DNA of 45,643 bases from Candidatus Saccharibacteria bacterium CG_4_10_14_0_2_um_filter_52_9 (GTDB taxonomy: Bacteria; Actinomycetota; Acidimicrobiia; Acidimicrobiales; RAAP-2): positions 1-45,643 of the forward strand of contig CAJCJA010000054.1 of the NCBI GenBank assembly GCA_903970515.1. The letters are read 5' to 3'. Numbering within the stretch: the stretch's first letter is position 1; every line of letters starts with the position of its first letter. Shown piece after piece: positions 1-9,296 of this stretch. A program made the position numbers and the translations under genes. The notes beneath the pieces are model-generated. The model saw nothing but the letters and a program-made list of their open reading frames with translations. It searched no databases and was not told the origin of the DNA.

Positions 1-1
1 G

Positions 2-1600
2 AACTACTTTCGCCTGTACGAAAAATTGGCGGGAATGACCGGCACCGCCGAGACCGAGGCTGGCGAGTTCGGCAGTACGTATTCATTGTCAGTGGTACCT
101 ATTCCTACGCACCGACCCAACGTACGCATCGACCAGCCCGACCTTATCTATAAGACCGAGGCCGCGAAATTCAAGGCGATCGTCGACGAGGTCCACGAGC
201 GCAGTGACAAGGGTCAGCCGGTCCTGCTCGGTACGGCGTCGGTGGAGAAGTCCGAATTGCTGTCGCGTGAACTCTCTAAGGCGGGCGTGCCCCACGAGGT
301 GCTCAACGCAAAGCAACACTTCCGCGAAGCCGAGATCGTCGCGCAGGCGGGTGGTCTACACGCAGTGACGGTGGCGACCAACATGGCGGGTCGAGGTGTC
401 GACGTTATTTTGGGCGGCAACGCTGAAGGCCTCGCCAATCGAGAAGCCCTCAGTCGCGGTTTGGAACCCGGCACCGAAGAGTACGACGCCGCCTACCAAG
501 TGGCCTTCGCGAAGTACAAGCCAATCTGTGATGCCGAGGGCGACCAGGTCCGCGAACTCGGTGGACTCTACGTTCTGGGTACCGAACGTCACGACTCTCG
601 ACGAATCGACAACCAGTTGCGCGGACGATCCGGACGACAGGGCGACCCCGGCGAGAGCCGTTTCTTCTTGTCCCTCGAGGACGAACTGCTTCGACTCTTC
701 GCAACGGGTGCCGTGTCGTGGGTGATGGATCGAACGATGCCCGAACACGAGGCGATCGAAGCGAAGATGGTCTCGCGCGCGATCGAGCGCGCACAGAACA
801 CCGTCGAGGGTCGCAACGCAGAGATCCGCAAGGACGTCCTCAAATACGACGAGGTCATGAACGAACAGCGCAAGGTCATGTACAAGCGTCGCCAACAGGT
901 CATCGACGGCGAGGACATCCATGACGCCACGATCGAACTCATCGAAGAGGTGCTGAGCACTTTCGTCGACGAACACCTCGAGGGCGAGTTCCCCGAGACG
1001 TGGGACCTCTCGTATCTGCTCAACGAACTTCAGATCTACTATCCGACGACCCTTACGGTCGAGACCCTCGCCGCCTACGACGACCGAGACGACATCATTG
1101 GACTGGTTGTCGACGATGCGGTGGGATTGTACGAGAAGAAGTGCGAGGACTACCCCGGCGGCATGGACACCGCCAAGGAGATCGAGCGCGACGTGATGCT
1201 CCAGATACTGGACCAACGTTGGCGTGAGCATCTCTCGGACATGGATTACCTGCGCGACGGAATCCATTTACGCCAGGTCGCCCAACAAGACCCCCTCACC
1301 GCGTGGCAGAAGGAGGGTTATCTCATGTTCGAGCACCTCCTCGAAGCGGTCGACAACGACTACGTGCGCTATATCACGCACGTGGAAGCAAAAATCGAGA
1401 CCGCGGACGACGAGGGGCTGGCGGACGCGTCCACCAACGTCGAGCAGGTCGCTCCCGGGGCGACCGAGCTTCCCGTGCATGCGGCCCAGGTGACGCCCAC
1501 GTCGAAGCCAGCCTCAGCACACCACGAGAAAATCGGACGTAACGATCCGTGCTGGTGCGGCTCTGGTCGGAAGTTCAAGCAGTGCCATGGCCGACCCTAA
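2..1600 (+). CDS. secA: Preprotein translocase ATPase SecA, C-terminal part (5' end outside window)
   Basis: SecA is the cytosolic ATPase that drives unfolded preproteins through SecYEG. The frame is open from base 2 and begins inside the conserved NYFRLYEKLAGMTGTA segment, so the first nucleotide-binding fold lies upstream of the window. Visible parts are the second nucleotide-binding fold, with GRGVDVILGG and the arginine-finger region GRSGRQGDPGESRFF, the helical scaffold and wing domains, and a C-terminal zinc-binding SEC-C motif (CWCGSGRKFKQCHG) that in other bacteria binds SecB or ribosomes. The last 14 bases overlap prfB, so the two are probably co-transcribed and translationally coupled. 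Identification is secure; only the 5' end is missing. Confidence 0.97.
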   Translation, partial: NYFRLYEKLAGMTGTAETEAGEFGSTYSLSVVPIPTHRPNVRIDQPDLIYKTEAAKFKAIVDEVHERSDKGQPVLLGTASVEKSELLSRELSKAGVPHEVLNAKQHFREAEIVAQAGGLHAVTVATNMAGRGVDVILGGNAEGLANREALSRGLEPGTEEYDAAYQVAFAKYKPICDAEGDQVRELGGLYVLGTERHDSRRIDNQLRGRSGRQGDPGESRFFLSLEDELLRLFATGAVSWVMDRTMPEHEAIEAKMVSRAIERAQNTVEGRNAEIRKDVLKYDEVMNEQRKVMYKRRQQVIDGEDIHDATIELIEEVLSTFVDEHLEGEFPETWDLSYLLNELQIYYPTTLTVETLAAYDDRDDIIGLVVDDAVGLYEKKCEDYPGGMDTAKEIERDVMLQILDQRWREHLSDMDYLRDGIHLRQVAQQDPLTAWQKEGYLMFEHLLEAVDNDYVRYITHVEAKIETADDEGLADASTNVEQVAPGATELPVHAAQVTPTSKPASAHHEKIGRNDPCWCGSGRKFKQCHGRP

Positions 1601-2732
1601 GGCGGAGAACGCGCTGCGCGACGCCCTCAGTGCCATCGAAGAACTCGAGAGGCGCTGGCACGCGGCGAACGACTATCTAAAGATTGACGACAGCCGGGCG
1701 CGTCACGAGATCTTGAGTATCGAGGCCCAGGATCCGAATCTCTGGAACGATCAAGACCACGCCCGCGACGTCACGACCGAACTTGGTCGTTTGACCAATG
1801 ACCTCGAACTGTTCGACGGGCTTCGCCGCGAGATCGACGACAGCGTGGTCTTGGCGGATTTTTCGCGCGATGCGCTCAGCGTCGGTGAGGCCGATTGGTC
1901 GTTGCTCGACGAACTCGCTTCGAGCGTGTCGAAACTCGAGCACGAGATCGCTGCGCTCGAGACGCAGAGTCTCCTTAGCGGTCCCTACGACCAGAACGAC
2001 GCAATCGTCGAACTGCACGCGGGTGCCGGTGGGACTGACGCGCAAGACTGGACCGAGATGCTCTTGCGGATGTATTCGAGGTGGGCCGAGCGACGGGGTT
2101 TCGGCGTCGAGATCGACGAAGCGACCGAGGGCCAGGAAGCGGGACTGCTGTCAGCGACCTGCATCGTCAAGGGTCGCTTCGCCTACGGGTGGTTGTCGGC
2201 GGAGCGCGGCGTGCACCGACTGGTTCGCATCAGTCCCTTCGATTCCCAGGCGCGGCGCCAGACCAGTTTCGCGAGCATGGAGGTGACACCCCTCTTGAGC
2301 GACGACGCCGGCGAAGTGGAGATCGACGAGAAGGACCTGCGCATCGATACCTACCGCTCGTCGGGAGCGGGGGGCCAGCACGTGAACAAAACCGACTCGG
2401 CGATTCGCATCACGCACCTTCCCACCAACATCGTCGTTAGTTGTCAGAACGAGCGCAGCCAACACCAAAACCGCGCGCGCGCCATGCAGATTCTCGAAGC
2501 GAAGTTGGCCGAGCGTGCACGAGCCCAGCGACAAGCGCAGATGGACGCGCTCAGCGGGAGTCGCGCCGACAATGCGTGGGGTTCACAGATCCGCAGTTAC
2601 GTGCAGGCGCCTTACCAACTTGTGAAAGATCACCGTACGGATCATGAAACGGGCAACGTCGAGGCGGTACTCGATGGCGATCTCGACGCTTTCATGGAAG
2701 CCGAACTCCGTCGACAGCGTTCGGGAAGTTAA
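1587..2732 (+). CDS. prfB: Peptide chain release factor 2
   Basis: RF2 reads UGA and UAA stop codons and triggers peptide release. The protein has 381 residues, normal for the family. It carries the RF2-type tripeptide anticodon Ser-Pro-Phe at residues 216-218 and the catalytic Gly-Gly-Gln at 262-264. The ATG lies inside the end of secA in another frame. The frame is continuous from ATG to stop, so the programmed +1 frameshift with an internal UGA that autoregulates prfB in E. coli is absent. The gene is followed by ftsE-ftsX after 125 bases, the common prfB-ftsE-ftsX order. Confidence 0.97.
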   Translation: MADPKAENALRDALSAIEELERRWHAANDYLKIDDSRARHEILSIEAQDPNLWNDQDHARDVTTELGRLTNDLELFDGLRREIDDSVVLADFSRDALSVGEADWSLLDELASSVSKLEHEIAALETQSLLSGPYDQNDAIVELHAGAGGTDAQDWTEMLLRMYSRWAERRGFGVEIDEATEGQEAGLLSATCIVKGRFAYGWLSAERGVHRLVRISPFDSQARRQTSFASMEVTPLLSDDAGEVEIDEKDLRIDTYRSSGAGGQHVNKTDSAIRITHLPTNIVVSCQNERSQHQNRARAMQILEAKLAERARAQRQAQMDALSGSRADNAWGSQIRSYVQAPYQLVKDHRTDHETGNVEAVLDGDLDAFMEAELRRQRSGS

Positions 2733-2857
2733 GAACTTTCGAAACCCTGTAAACCAAGGTTTTCCTGACGCGAGTCGAATCGGCGGCCAAACTAGAATGA
2801 GAAGTGCGTAGAGCGACGTGGTCGCTGCAACCAACAATCCTATAAGGGGGCTGACGC

Positions 2858-3556
2858 GTGATTCGTTTTGAGAACGTCTCGAAGACGTATAAGAACGGCA
2901 CTCCTGCCCTCAAGAACATCACGCTCGACATTGAGAAGGGTGAGTTCGTCTTCCTCGTCGGCGCCTCGGGATCGGGCAAAACGACGTTCCTTCGACTGTT
3001 GTTGCGCGAGGAACTTCCCGACCAAGGGCGCATCCTCGAAGCCGGGCGTGACATTGGCGAGCTACCCAAATGGAGGGTGCCGTACCTGCGGCGCAATATC
3101 GGCTGCGTCTTTCAGGACTTTCGACTGCTACCCAATAAGTCGGTCTTTGAAAACGTCGCCTTCGCCCTCGAGGTGATTGGACGACCCCGTTCGACCGTTG
3201 ACAGTCAGGTTCCTCAGATCCTTGAGCTCGTGGGGCTCACGGACAAGTCGCGCAACCTACCCGGTGAACTCTCCGGTGGTGAGCAACAACGTGTCGCGGT
3301 GGCCCGCGCGTTCGTCAATCGTCCACTCATCTTGCTTGCCGACGAACCCACCGGGAACCTCGACCCGGCGAACTCCGAGTCGATTATGGCGTTGCTCGAA
3401 CGAATCAATCGAACGGGCACGACGGTCGTGATGGCGACGCACGATAAGGCGTTGGTCGACCGGATGCGACGACGAGTCGTCGAGCTCGACCGAGGCGAAA
3501 TGATTCGTGACCAGGTTCGCGGCGTCTACGGAATCGACGAAGGGGTCCTGCTGTAA
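2858..3556 (+). CDS. ftsE: Cell-division ABC ATPase FtsE
   Basis: FtsE is the cytosolic ATPase of the FtsEX complex, which couples the divisome to activation of peptidoglycan hydrolases. The 232-residue protein shows the Walker [10 protein letters not shown] near residue 37, the ABC signature LSGGEQQR near 140 and Walker [10 protein letters not shown]. The GTG start is supported by a strong Shine-Dalgarno AAGGGGG (2844-2850) seven bases upstream. The stop codon overlaps the ATG of ftsX by one base (TAATG). A TAGAAT hexamer at 2793-2798 in the upstream gap could be the -10 box of an own promoter, but I see no matching -35. Confidence 0.96.
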   Translation: MIRFENVSKTYKNGTPALKNITLDIEKGEFVFLVGASGSGKTTFLRLLLREELPDQGRILEAGRDIGELPKWRVPYLRRNIGCVFQDFRLLPNKSVFENVAFALEVIGRPRSTVDSQVPQILELVGLTDKSRNLPGELSGGEQQRVAVARAFVNRPLILLADEPTGNLDPANSESIMALLERINRTGTTVVMATHDKALVDRMRRRVVELDRGEMIRDQVRGVYGIDEGVLL

Positions 3557-4410
3557 TGCGCGTCTATTTGCGATACGCCTTCAAGGAGACAACCGGAAAT
3601 CTTTGGCGGAACCGAATGATGACGATCGCCGCGGTCTTGACCGTCGCGGTATCGCTGTCGCTCGTCGGATCGGCCTTGCTCCTTAAGCAGAGTGCCGCCC
3701 AGGCGTCCGCGCAGTGGCAGCAGGGGACCCGCGTGACGGTGTGGATGGAACCCACCGCCTCGCAGAACGAGATTTCTAGCGTGCAAAGCCAGTTGGCGGA
3801 CTTGCCCATCGTGAAGAGTTGCGTCTTCTACACCCAGGCCCAGGACTACAAGGAGGCGGTCAAACTGCTGCCCCAAGACGAGTCGACCGTGTTGAAGCCC
3901 TACGAGGTACCGTCGTCGTTCCGGTGTATTCCCACGGTGCCCAGTAACGCCTTCGTGGTCCAGTCGACGTTCTCCTCACAACCGGGCGTCTACAGCGTCA
4001 CGGCACCCGAGCAACAGATCCGCGAGATGAACCGGGCGATTCGCATCATTCAGATCGTGTTCCTCGCTCTGGCGGGGGTCCTGCTCCTCTCGGCGACGGT
4101 GCTGATTTTGAACACGATTCGCATGGCCATCTTCTCTCGTCGTCGCGAGGTCTCAGTGATGAAACTCGTCGGCGCGACGAACTGGTTCATCCGAATCCCC
4201 TACATCACCGAAGGGTTCATCCAAGGACTCTTGGGTTCGGTCGTTGCGATCCTGGCGGTGACCGCACTCCATACGTGGTACCCACTCCACAATGAGTTCC
4301 AACTCAATACCAGTGCGTTACTCGGGACCAACGCCGTGGTCCTCATCGTGGGCGTTGTCATTGGTTCGGTGGGTTCCGCGATTGCGATACGCCGTTTCCT
4401 TGACGTCTAA
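3556..4410 (+). CDS. ftsX: Cell-division membrane protein FtsX
   Basis: FtsX is the membrane subunit of FtsEX and carries the extracellular loop that contacts peptidoglycan hydrolases or their activators. The 284-residue protein has the expected layout: one membrane segment near residues 22-45, a large extracellular domain with two Cys residues (near 96 and 122) that could form a disulfide, then three membrane segments in the last 130 residues. RRREVSVMKLVGAT after the second membrane segment is the typical FtsX cytoplasmic motif. It starts at the stop of ftsE. Its own stop overlaps the stop of the convergent msrB by four bases. smpB, which often follows ftsX in actinobacteria, is not here. 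Confidence 0.95.
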   Translation: MRVYLRYAFKETTGNLWRNRMMTIAAVLTVAVSLSLVGSALLLKQSAAQASAQWQQGTRVTVWMEPTASQNEISSVQSQLADLPIVKSCVFYTQAQDYKEAVKLLPQDESTVLKPYEVPSSFRCIPTVPSNAFVVQSTFSSQPGVYSVTAPEQQIREMNRAIRIIQIVFLALAGVLLLSATVLILNTIRMAIFSRRREVSVMKLVGATNWFIRIPYITEGFIQGLLGSVVAILAVTALHTWYPLHNEFQLNTSALLGTNAVVLIVGVVIGSVGSAIAIRRFLDV

Positions 4411-4805
4411 GTCTCCTCGACGTCGAATTCGATCGCGAGGGAATTAACACAGTAGCGAAGGCCCGTGGGCGTGGGTCCGTCGTCGAAGACGTGGCCAAGG
4501 TGTCCGCCGCAGCGAGAGCAAAGGATCTCAGTTCGCCGACGAAAGAGCGATCGGTCCTCGCGTTCGATGATGGTGCCCGGTTCACACGCGTCGAAACTTG
4601 GCCACCCAGTGCCCGAGTCGAATTTCTGCGCACTCGTGAAGAGATGTTGTCCGCAACCGGCACAGCTGAACACGCCGTTCGCGTCGACGTGCAAGAGCGA
4701 TCCGGTGAACGGCGCTTCCGTCGCGGCTTTGCGGAGCACGGCGTAACGATCGGGTTCGAGTTGGCGGCGCCAGTCTTCGTCAGATTTTTCAACTTCGTAG
4801 GTCAC
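4407..4805 (-). CDS. msrB: Peptide-methionine (R)-S-oxide reductase MsrB
   Basis: MsrB reduces methionine-R-sulfoxide in proteins, using thioredoxin. The 132-residue protein has the catalytic RYCVNS motif near the C-terminus, the FDSGTGWPSF substrate loop and both zinc-binding Cys pairs (CAGC and CSRC). I chose the GTG at 4805 because a TACATT -10 box (4812-4817) ends six bases before it, as at other leaderless genes here, and the protein then begins as family members do (VTYEVEKSDEDW). A longer frame reaches 4913, but it would overlap dxs by 74 bases. Convergent with ftsX. Confidence 0.94.
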   Translation of the reverse strand: MTYEVEKSDEDWRRQLEPDRYAVLRKAATEAPFTGSLLHVDANGVFSCAGCGQHLFTSAQKFDSGTGWPSFDACEPGTIIEREDRSLFRRRTEILCSRCGGHLGHVFDDGPTPTGLRYCVNSLAIEFDVEET

Positions 4806-4817
4806 GCTCGCAATGTA
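4803..4817 (-). promoter_or_regulatory. Leaderless promoter -10 box of msrB
   Basis: Read on the minus strand, TACATT is followed by six bases and the GTG start of msrB. No Shine-Dalgarno lies in that space. The predicted transcript would start at the start codon itself. No good -35 hexamer is visible. Confidence 0.55.
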
Positions 4818-4839
4818 CTTGCCCTGTGACGTGAGTAGA

Positions 4840-6762
4840 TCAGAGGAAGTTCGAACGTGGCGATTCGGGTAACACGCGTGGAAACTCAGGTTGGTCATCC
4901 AACAATCGCGCAAAGGCGGCGGCGAGTCCTTCGGGGTCGAGCCCGATCTCGGCGAGGAGGGCGTCTGGCTGGTGGTGTTCGAGATAGGCGCGCGGTACCC
5001 CCAAGATTCGCGTCGAGGGGAAAGGACGCTCGAGTTCTTGTGCGCGATTTCGGACCGCCGAGACCATCAAGGTGCCAGCTCCGCCGTGTCGGGTGCCGTC
5101 CTCGACCGTGATGATCCGATCGTGCGTGAGTGCGTCGTCGATCATGGCGACATCGGGTGGCAGCACGCGTACGTCGTACAAGGTGACCCGGGTTCGTTCG
5201 GAACCCATGAGTTCGAGCGCGCGGTAACTGTTGGGTGTCATTTTACCCACCGCTAACACGCACAACGAACCGTCACCACGCACGATCTCGCGAGCTCGAA
5301 GGCCTTCGCCGATCTGCTTGTCGAGTGGCTGGGGGAGGGTCTTGGGAAAACGTATCGCCGTGGGTGTCGACATCGATAGGGCCGTCGCCAACATCTCAGG
5401 AATCTCCTCAACGCACGATGGCGCAAAGATCGTCATGTTGGGAATGGCGAGACACAATGCGATGTCGAGCACGCCGTGATGGCTCGGACCGTCGTCACCC
5501 GTGATGCCCGCCCGATCGAACACGAACAGCACGGGCAAATTCAAGAGTCCCACGTCGAGGTTGGCTTGGTCGAAGGCCCGGGAGAAGAACGTTGAATAGA
5601 TCGCGACGACGGGCTTGAGACCACCCATGGCCATACCCGCGGCGGCGGTGACGGCGTGCTGTTCGGCGATGCCCACGTCGAAGAATCGCGTCGGGAAACG
5701 TTCCTGGAATCCAAGTAGTCCGGTTGGCCCCGCCATTGCCGCGGTGATCGCGACGATTCGATCGTCGGCGCTCGCGAGCGCGATGAGTGAATCCGAGAAT
5801 GCCTGAGTGAACGATTGGGGCGCGACGTCTTCATCGTTGAGGCGAGGTGGCAATTTGTAGTCATGCATCTTCAACGTGTCGTTGGTGGCTGGTTCGTAGC
5901 CGCGGCCCTTTTCGGTGAGCACGTGCACGACGATTGGCCCGTCCCACTGCGACGCGTTCTTGATGACCGTCTCGAGTTGACGAATGTTGTGTCCATCGAT
6001 CGGGCCGATGTAGCGCACGCCAAGGTTCTCGAAGAACGTGTGCGGTGTGACCATTTCACGCACCACCGACGTGAATCCGTCAATGCCGATGTAGGCAGCC
6101 TTGCCACCCGGGAGTCGGGGAATGAGACGGCGGAAGCGTTCGCGCAACGTCAGGTAGGTCTTGTTGAGTCGAAGCGTCGTCAATGAGGTCGACAACTTCG
6201 AGATCGTGGGGGCGTAGCTGCGACCATTGTCGTTGAGCACGATGACGACGCGTTGGTTCGTGACCCCAAGATTGTTGAGTGCCTCGTACGCCATGCCACC
6301 GGTGAGCGAACCGTCTCCCACGATGGCGACGACGTGACGTTGTCCACCGTGGCCCACCAATTCCTTGCGTTGTTCGAGTGCCACTGAGAGACCGTGGGCG
6401 TAGGAGAGGGCGGTTGATGCGTGCGATGACTCGATCCAGTCGTGTTGGCTCTCGGAGCGGTTGGGATAGCCCGAGAGTCCGCCGCGCTGACGTAGCCCCT
6501 TGAAGCCGTATCGCCGTCCGGTGAGGAGTTTGTGCACGTAGGCCTGGTGACCGGTGTCCCAGAGCAATATGTCACGTGGTGACTCGAAGACTCGATGCAG
6601 GGCCAGGGTGAGTTCCACGACCCCCAAGTTCGAACCGAGGTGCCCACCCGTCGTCTTGACCGTCGAGATGATGAATTCGCGAATCTCGGCGCTGAGTTTG
6701 TTGAGTTCGCGGTACGAGAGGTCCCGGAGGTCGGCGGGCGTTTCAATCGACGGCAGAATCAC
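4840..6762 (-). CDS. dxs: 1-deoxy-D-xylulose-5-phosphate synthase
   Basis: DXS condenses pyruvate and glyceraldehyde 3-phosphate to DXP, the first step of the MEP isoprenoid pathway, using thiamine diphosphate and Mg2+. The 640-residue length is typical. Visible motifs are DTGHQAYVHKLLTGR near residue 70, the ThDP-binding GDGSLTGGMAYEALNN near 150, the DGHN segment, and GIAEQHAVTAAAGMA in the transketolase-like pyrimidine domain. The GTG start sits six bases after TAGGCT (6769-6774), again a leaderless arrangement. msrB lies 34 bases downstream and may have its own promoter inside the 3' end of dxs. No other MEP pathway gene is in the window. Confidence 0.97.
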   Translation of the reverse strand: MILPSIETPADLRDLSYRELNKLSAEIREFIISTVKTTGGHLGSNLGVVELTLALHRVFESPRDILLWDTGHQAYVHKLLTGRRYGFKGLRQRGGLSGYPNRSESQHDWIESSHASTALSYAHGLSVALEQRKELVGHGGQRHVVAIVGDGSLTGGMAYEALNNLGVTNQRVVIVLNDNGRSYAPTISKLSTSLTTLRLNKTYLTLRERFRRLIPRLPGGKAAYIGIDGFTSVVREMVTPHTFFENLGVRYIGPIDGHNIRQLETVIKNASQWDGPIVVHVLTEKGRGYEPATNDTLKMHDYKLPPRLNDEDVAPQSFTQAFSDSLIALASADDRIVAITAAMAGPTGLLGFQERFPTRFFDVGIAEQHAVTAAAGMAMGGLKPVVAIYSTFFSRAFDQANLDVGLLNLPVLFVFDRAGITGDDGPSHHGVLDIALCLAIPNMTIFAPSCVEEIPEMLATALSMSTPTAIRFPKTLPQPLDKQIGEGLRAREIVRGDGSLCVLAVGKMTPNSYRALELMGSERTRVTLYDVRVLPPDVAMIDDALTHDRIITVEDGTRHGGAGTLMVSAVRNRAQELERPFPSTRILGVPRAYLEHHQPDALLAEIGLDPEGLAAAFARLLDDQPEFPRVLPESPRSNFL

Positions 6763-6774
6763 CTCGACAGCCTA
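6760..6774 (-). promoter_or_regulatory. Leaderless promoter -10 box of dxs
   Basis: TAGGCT (minus strand, 6769-6774), six bases, then GTG. The same hexamer at the same distance precedes kgd and the gene at 42747. No Shine-Dalgarno is present. Confidence 0.6.
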
Positions 6775-6797
6775 CTTCTGAGTTTGAGTCTTACTCT

Positions 6798-6845
6798 CGA
6801 AGGAAACGCCGAGCAGGCTCGCCCAAGCGCTCGGCGTTTCCTTCG
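6798..6845 (-). terminator. Hairpin terminator downstream of the SIMPL-domain gene
   Basis: A perfect 17-base inverted repeat (6798-6814 with 6829-6845) encloses a 14-base loop between the stop of the SIMPL gene and the dxs promoter. There is no clear T-run on either side, so it resembles the U-tract-poor hairpins common in actinobacteria. It probably separates the SIMPL transcript from dxs. Confidence 0.75.
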
Positions 6846-6856
6846 CTCGCGACTCG

Positions 6857-7687
6857 TTAACCCTTCAGTGTGTAGACGACCGAGACCTGGTCGGTGACGG
6901 TTTGGGTGCCCGGTTCGAGGGGTACCTTCGCGATCGACTTCGTTCCCGCCGCGTTGTACTGCAGGGGCAGTGGGGAGATGCCGCCGCTCGAGTTCTCGTT
7001 GTCCGTGACGCTCTTGATCGAACCAACGCTCTCGTGTGCCGCCTTCGCGATGTCGGCCGCCTCACTGTAGGCGGCCTTCATTGCCGCGGTGCGCGCCTTT
7101 TGATAGAGCGAGGACTGGTTGGAAATGGAATACGTCAAGTCACTGAGGTTCACGCCATTTCCGGCCGCGTTGGTCGCGGCGTCGAGCGCGGCGCCCGCTT
7201 TGCTGATCTCGTGCAACGTGACGTTGAGATCGTCTTCTGCGGTGTAGCCCGTGACGGCACCGTTGCTGTTGGTGTTCTGATAGATGTTGAGACCGGACGT
7301 CTGAATGTTCTTCTTGGTGACGCCACTCTTGATCAGCGCCGCTTCGAGTGCCGCGACGCGAGCGTTGTTTGCCGCGAGCGCGCTGGACGCGTTCTTCGCA
7401 ATGCTGCTTACGCCGATTTGGAAACTGACGGTGTCGGGAGTTCCCGTGGCGGTCCCTGAACCAGTCACCGAAACGGTGCCGGCAGCGGAGCCTGACGACG
7501 AGGAGCGGCCCAACGCAACCGCGCTCAAGATGTCACCCACGAGGACCAAGATGGCGATGATGAGGAAGAGGCCCAGGATGGCGCGTCGCCGGCCACGGAA
7601 CCCTCGCTGCATGCCCCACGGTGCGTGTCCTTCGTGCGGGTGCTCGTGACCTTCGTGGTGTTCTTCGGTGTTCTTGTCGTCGCTCAT
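6857..7687 (-). CDS. SIMPL-domain (DUF541) membrane-anchored protein
   Basis: SIMPL/DUF541 proteins are envelope proteins of poorly known function, some linked to oxidative stress. The 276-residue protein starts with a His/Glu-rich cytosolic tail (HHEGHEHPHEGH), then Arg-rich residues and one membrane anchor (about residues 38-60), which puts the SIMPL domain outside the cell. The SIMPL part begins with VTGSGTATGTPDTVSFQIGV. I chose the ATG at 7687 because a GGAGG (7693-7697) lies five bases upstream; the frame stays open 32 codons further but lacks a better signal. It is divergent from tldD and followed by a strong hairpin. The His-rich tail could bind metal, which is inference. Confidence 0.85.
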   Translation of the reverse strand: MSDDKNTEEHHEGHEHPHEGHAPWGMQRGFRGRRRAILGLFLIIAILVLVGDILSAVALGRSSSSGSAAGTVSVTGSGTATGTPDTVSFQIGVSSIAKNASSALAANNARVAALEAALIKSGVTKKNIQTSGLNIYQNTNSNGAVTGYTAEDDLNVTLHEISKAGAALDAATNAAGNGVNLSDLTYSISNQSSLYQKARTAAMKAAYSEAADIAKAAHESVGSIKSVTDNENSSGGISPLPLQYNAAGTKSIAKVPLEPGTQTVTDQVSVVYTLKG

Positions 7688-7885
7688 CATTTCCTCCATG
7701 TGTTGTCGCCTACAAGTGCGTAGGGATGGATCGCTGTCGCGGTTGCGGCGCGACCCTGTCTCACTCACGACTACACCACACAAAAACTCGTGCCTTACAG
7801 GTTTCTTATGTCAAATGCGTTACGAATGATGACAATTTCGCGACGATGCACCAAGTTTTGGGGCCTTTGTTTTTGCGCTGGACGA

Positions 7886-7901
7886 TACGCTTCCTGACAT
7901 G
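7886..7901 (+). promoter_or_regulatory. Leaderless promoter -10 box of tldD
   Basis: TACGCT (7886-7891), seven bases, then the ATG of tldD. There is no Shine-Dalgarno between them. The 211-base gap to the divergent SIMPL gene must hold both promoters. Confidence 0.5.
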
Positions 7902-9296
7902 TCTTTCTCCTTGGTCGAACATGACGTCATACAACACACCATTAATGAAGCTCTGAGTCGTGGAGGCGATTTTGCCGAAGTGTTCGTGGAGGATCGCAGC
8001 ACGTCCTCGGCGATTCTTGATCAGCGTCGGGTCGAGGAATTGAGTTCGGGACGCGATCGCGGTGCCGGGATACGCGTCGTCGTCGGTGAGACTACGGGCT
8101 TCGCGCACACCGCGGACCTATCGCAGAATGGACTGCTCGCCGCCGCTCGTGCCGCTGCGGCGGTCGCACGTGAGGGTGGTGGTGGAACGAGAGAAATCGC
8201 CCTCGGGGCACTGTCGGAACATCCCACGAATGCGTTGACGCTGCCGAATGACGTGGAGAAGTCACGAAAGATCGAGTTGCTACGACACGCCGATGACGTG
8301 GCGCGATCGCAGGGTTCTTCCATCACCCAAGTGCAAGTCGCGCTCGGCGATTCGAGTCGGCGATTCGTGGTCGCGAACTCCGAGGGTGTCTACGCGTCCG
8401 ATCATCAGATTCGAACGCGCTTTAACATCTCGTGTGTCGCGACCGGTGACACTGGTATGCAGACCGGATATCGGCCGATCGCTGGTACCCGAGGGTTCGA
8501 GATCCTCAGCGAAGAAGCCGTCGAGGAAGCGGCAAGGGGCGCCGCGCAACAAGCGATCACCAAACTCGGCGCGCGTCCGGCGCCGTCGGGTGATCTCCCC
8601 GTCGTCCTCGCGGGCGGATCGGGTGGCATCTTGTTCCATGAAGCGTGCGGTCACGGCCTCGAAGCGGACGCCATCTTGAAGCAGGCGTCGGTGTACGCGG
8701 GAAAGCTGGGCCAGCAAGTCGCGAGCCCTCTCGTCACGCTCGTTGATGACGGCACCGTGGGAGGAGAATGGGGTTATCTCGCTCTCGACGACGAGGGGCG
8801 ACCAAGTGCTCGCAACGTGCTCATCGAGAACGGTGTACTTACGGATTACATGTGGGACTATTTGCGTTCGCGCAAGGAAGGTCGCGTGTCCTCGGGCAAT
8901 GGTCGACGACAGAGTTACCAGCACCTTCCCATGGTGCGAATGACGAACACGTACTTGCTCGAGGGTGACTCTGATCCCGACGAGATCGTGGCCCAGACTC
9001 CACGCGGCGTCTACGTCGCCCAGCTCGGTGGAGGTCAGGTGAATACCGCGACCGGTGACTTTGTCTTTGGCATGACCGCCGCCTTCATGATCGAGGATGG
9101 CAAGATCACGGCTCCACTTCGCGATTGCAACCTCATTGGCAATGGTCCTCAGATTCTTCAACGCGTCGACGCCGTTGGTAATGACTTTTCCATGACGCCG
9201 GGCACCTGCGGCAAAGATGGTCAGTCGGTCCCCGTGGGCACTGGACAAGCGACGATGCGCTTGAGCGCGGTCACGATTGGCGGCACGGCGTCATGA
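7899..9296 (+). CDS. tldD: Metalloprotease subunit TldD
   Basis: TldD and TldE (PmbA) form a heterodimeric zinc protease that degrades or trims unfolded peptides, including microcin B17 and RiPP leaders. This 465-residue protein carries the TldD-type metal motif HEACGH at residues 247-252, with the metal-ligand region conserved downstream. The last codons overlap the ATG of pmbA by four bases (ATGA), so both subunits are probably made in a fixed ratio. No RiPP precursor or modification gene is visible nearby, so general peptide turnover is the likeliest role. Confidence 0.94.
   Translation: MSFSLVEHDVIQHTINEALSRGGDFAEVFVEDRSTSSAILDQRRVEELSSGRDRGAGIRVVVGETTGFAHTADLSQNGLLAAARAAAAVAREGGGGTREIALGALSEHPTNALTLPNDVEKSRKIELLRHADDVARSQGSSITQVQVALGDSSRRFVVANSEGVYASDHQIRTRFNISCVATGDTGMQTGYRPIAGTRGFEILSEEAVEEAARGAAQQAITKLGARPAPSGDLPVVLAGGSGGILFHEACGHGLEADAILKQASVYAGKLGQQVASPLVTLVDDGTVGGEWGYLALDDEGRPSARNVLIENGVLTDYMWDYLRSRKEGRVSSGNGRRQSYQHLPMVRMTNTYLLEGDSDPDEIVAQTPRGVYVAQLGGGQVNTATGDFVFGMTAAFMIEDGKITAPLRDCNLIGNGPQILQRVDAVGNDFSMTPGTCGKDGQSVPVGTGQATMRLSAVTIGGTAS

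Noticed and set aside
356-1267. Long minus-strand open frame inside secA
   Set aside because: It is a mirror frame of a GC-rich coding sequence with no start signals or domains. The same applies to the long minus-strand frames inside tldD (8280-9248) and kgd (26896-28293).
1587-2732. Programmed frameshift in prfB
   Set aside because: The frame is continuous from the ATG and there is no internal UGA near codon 25.
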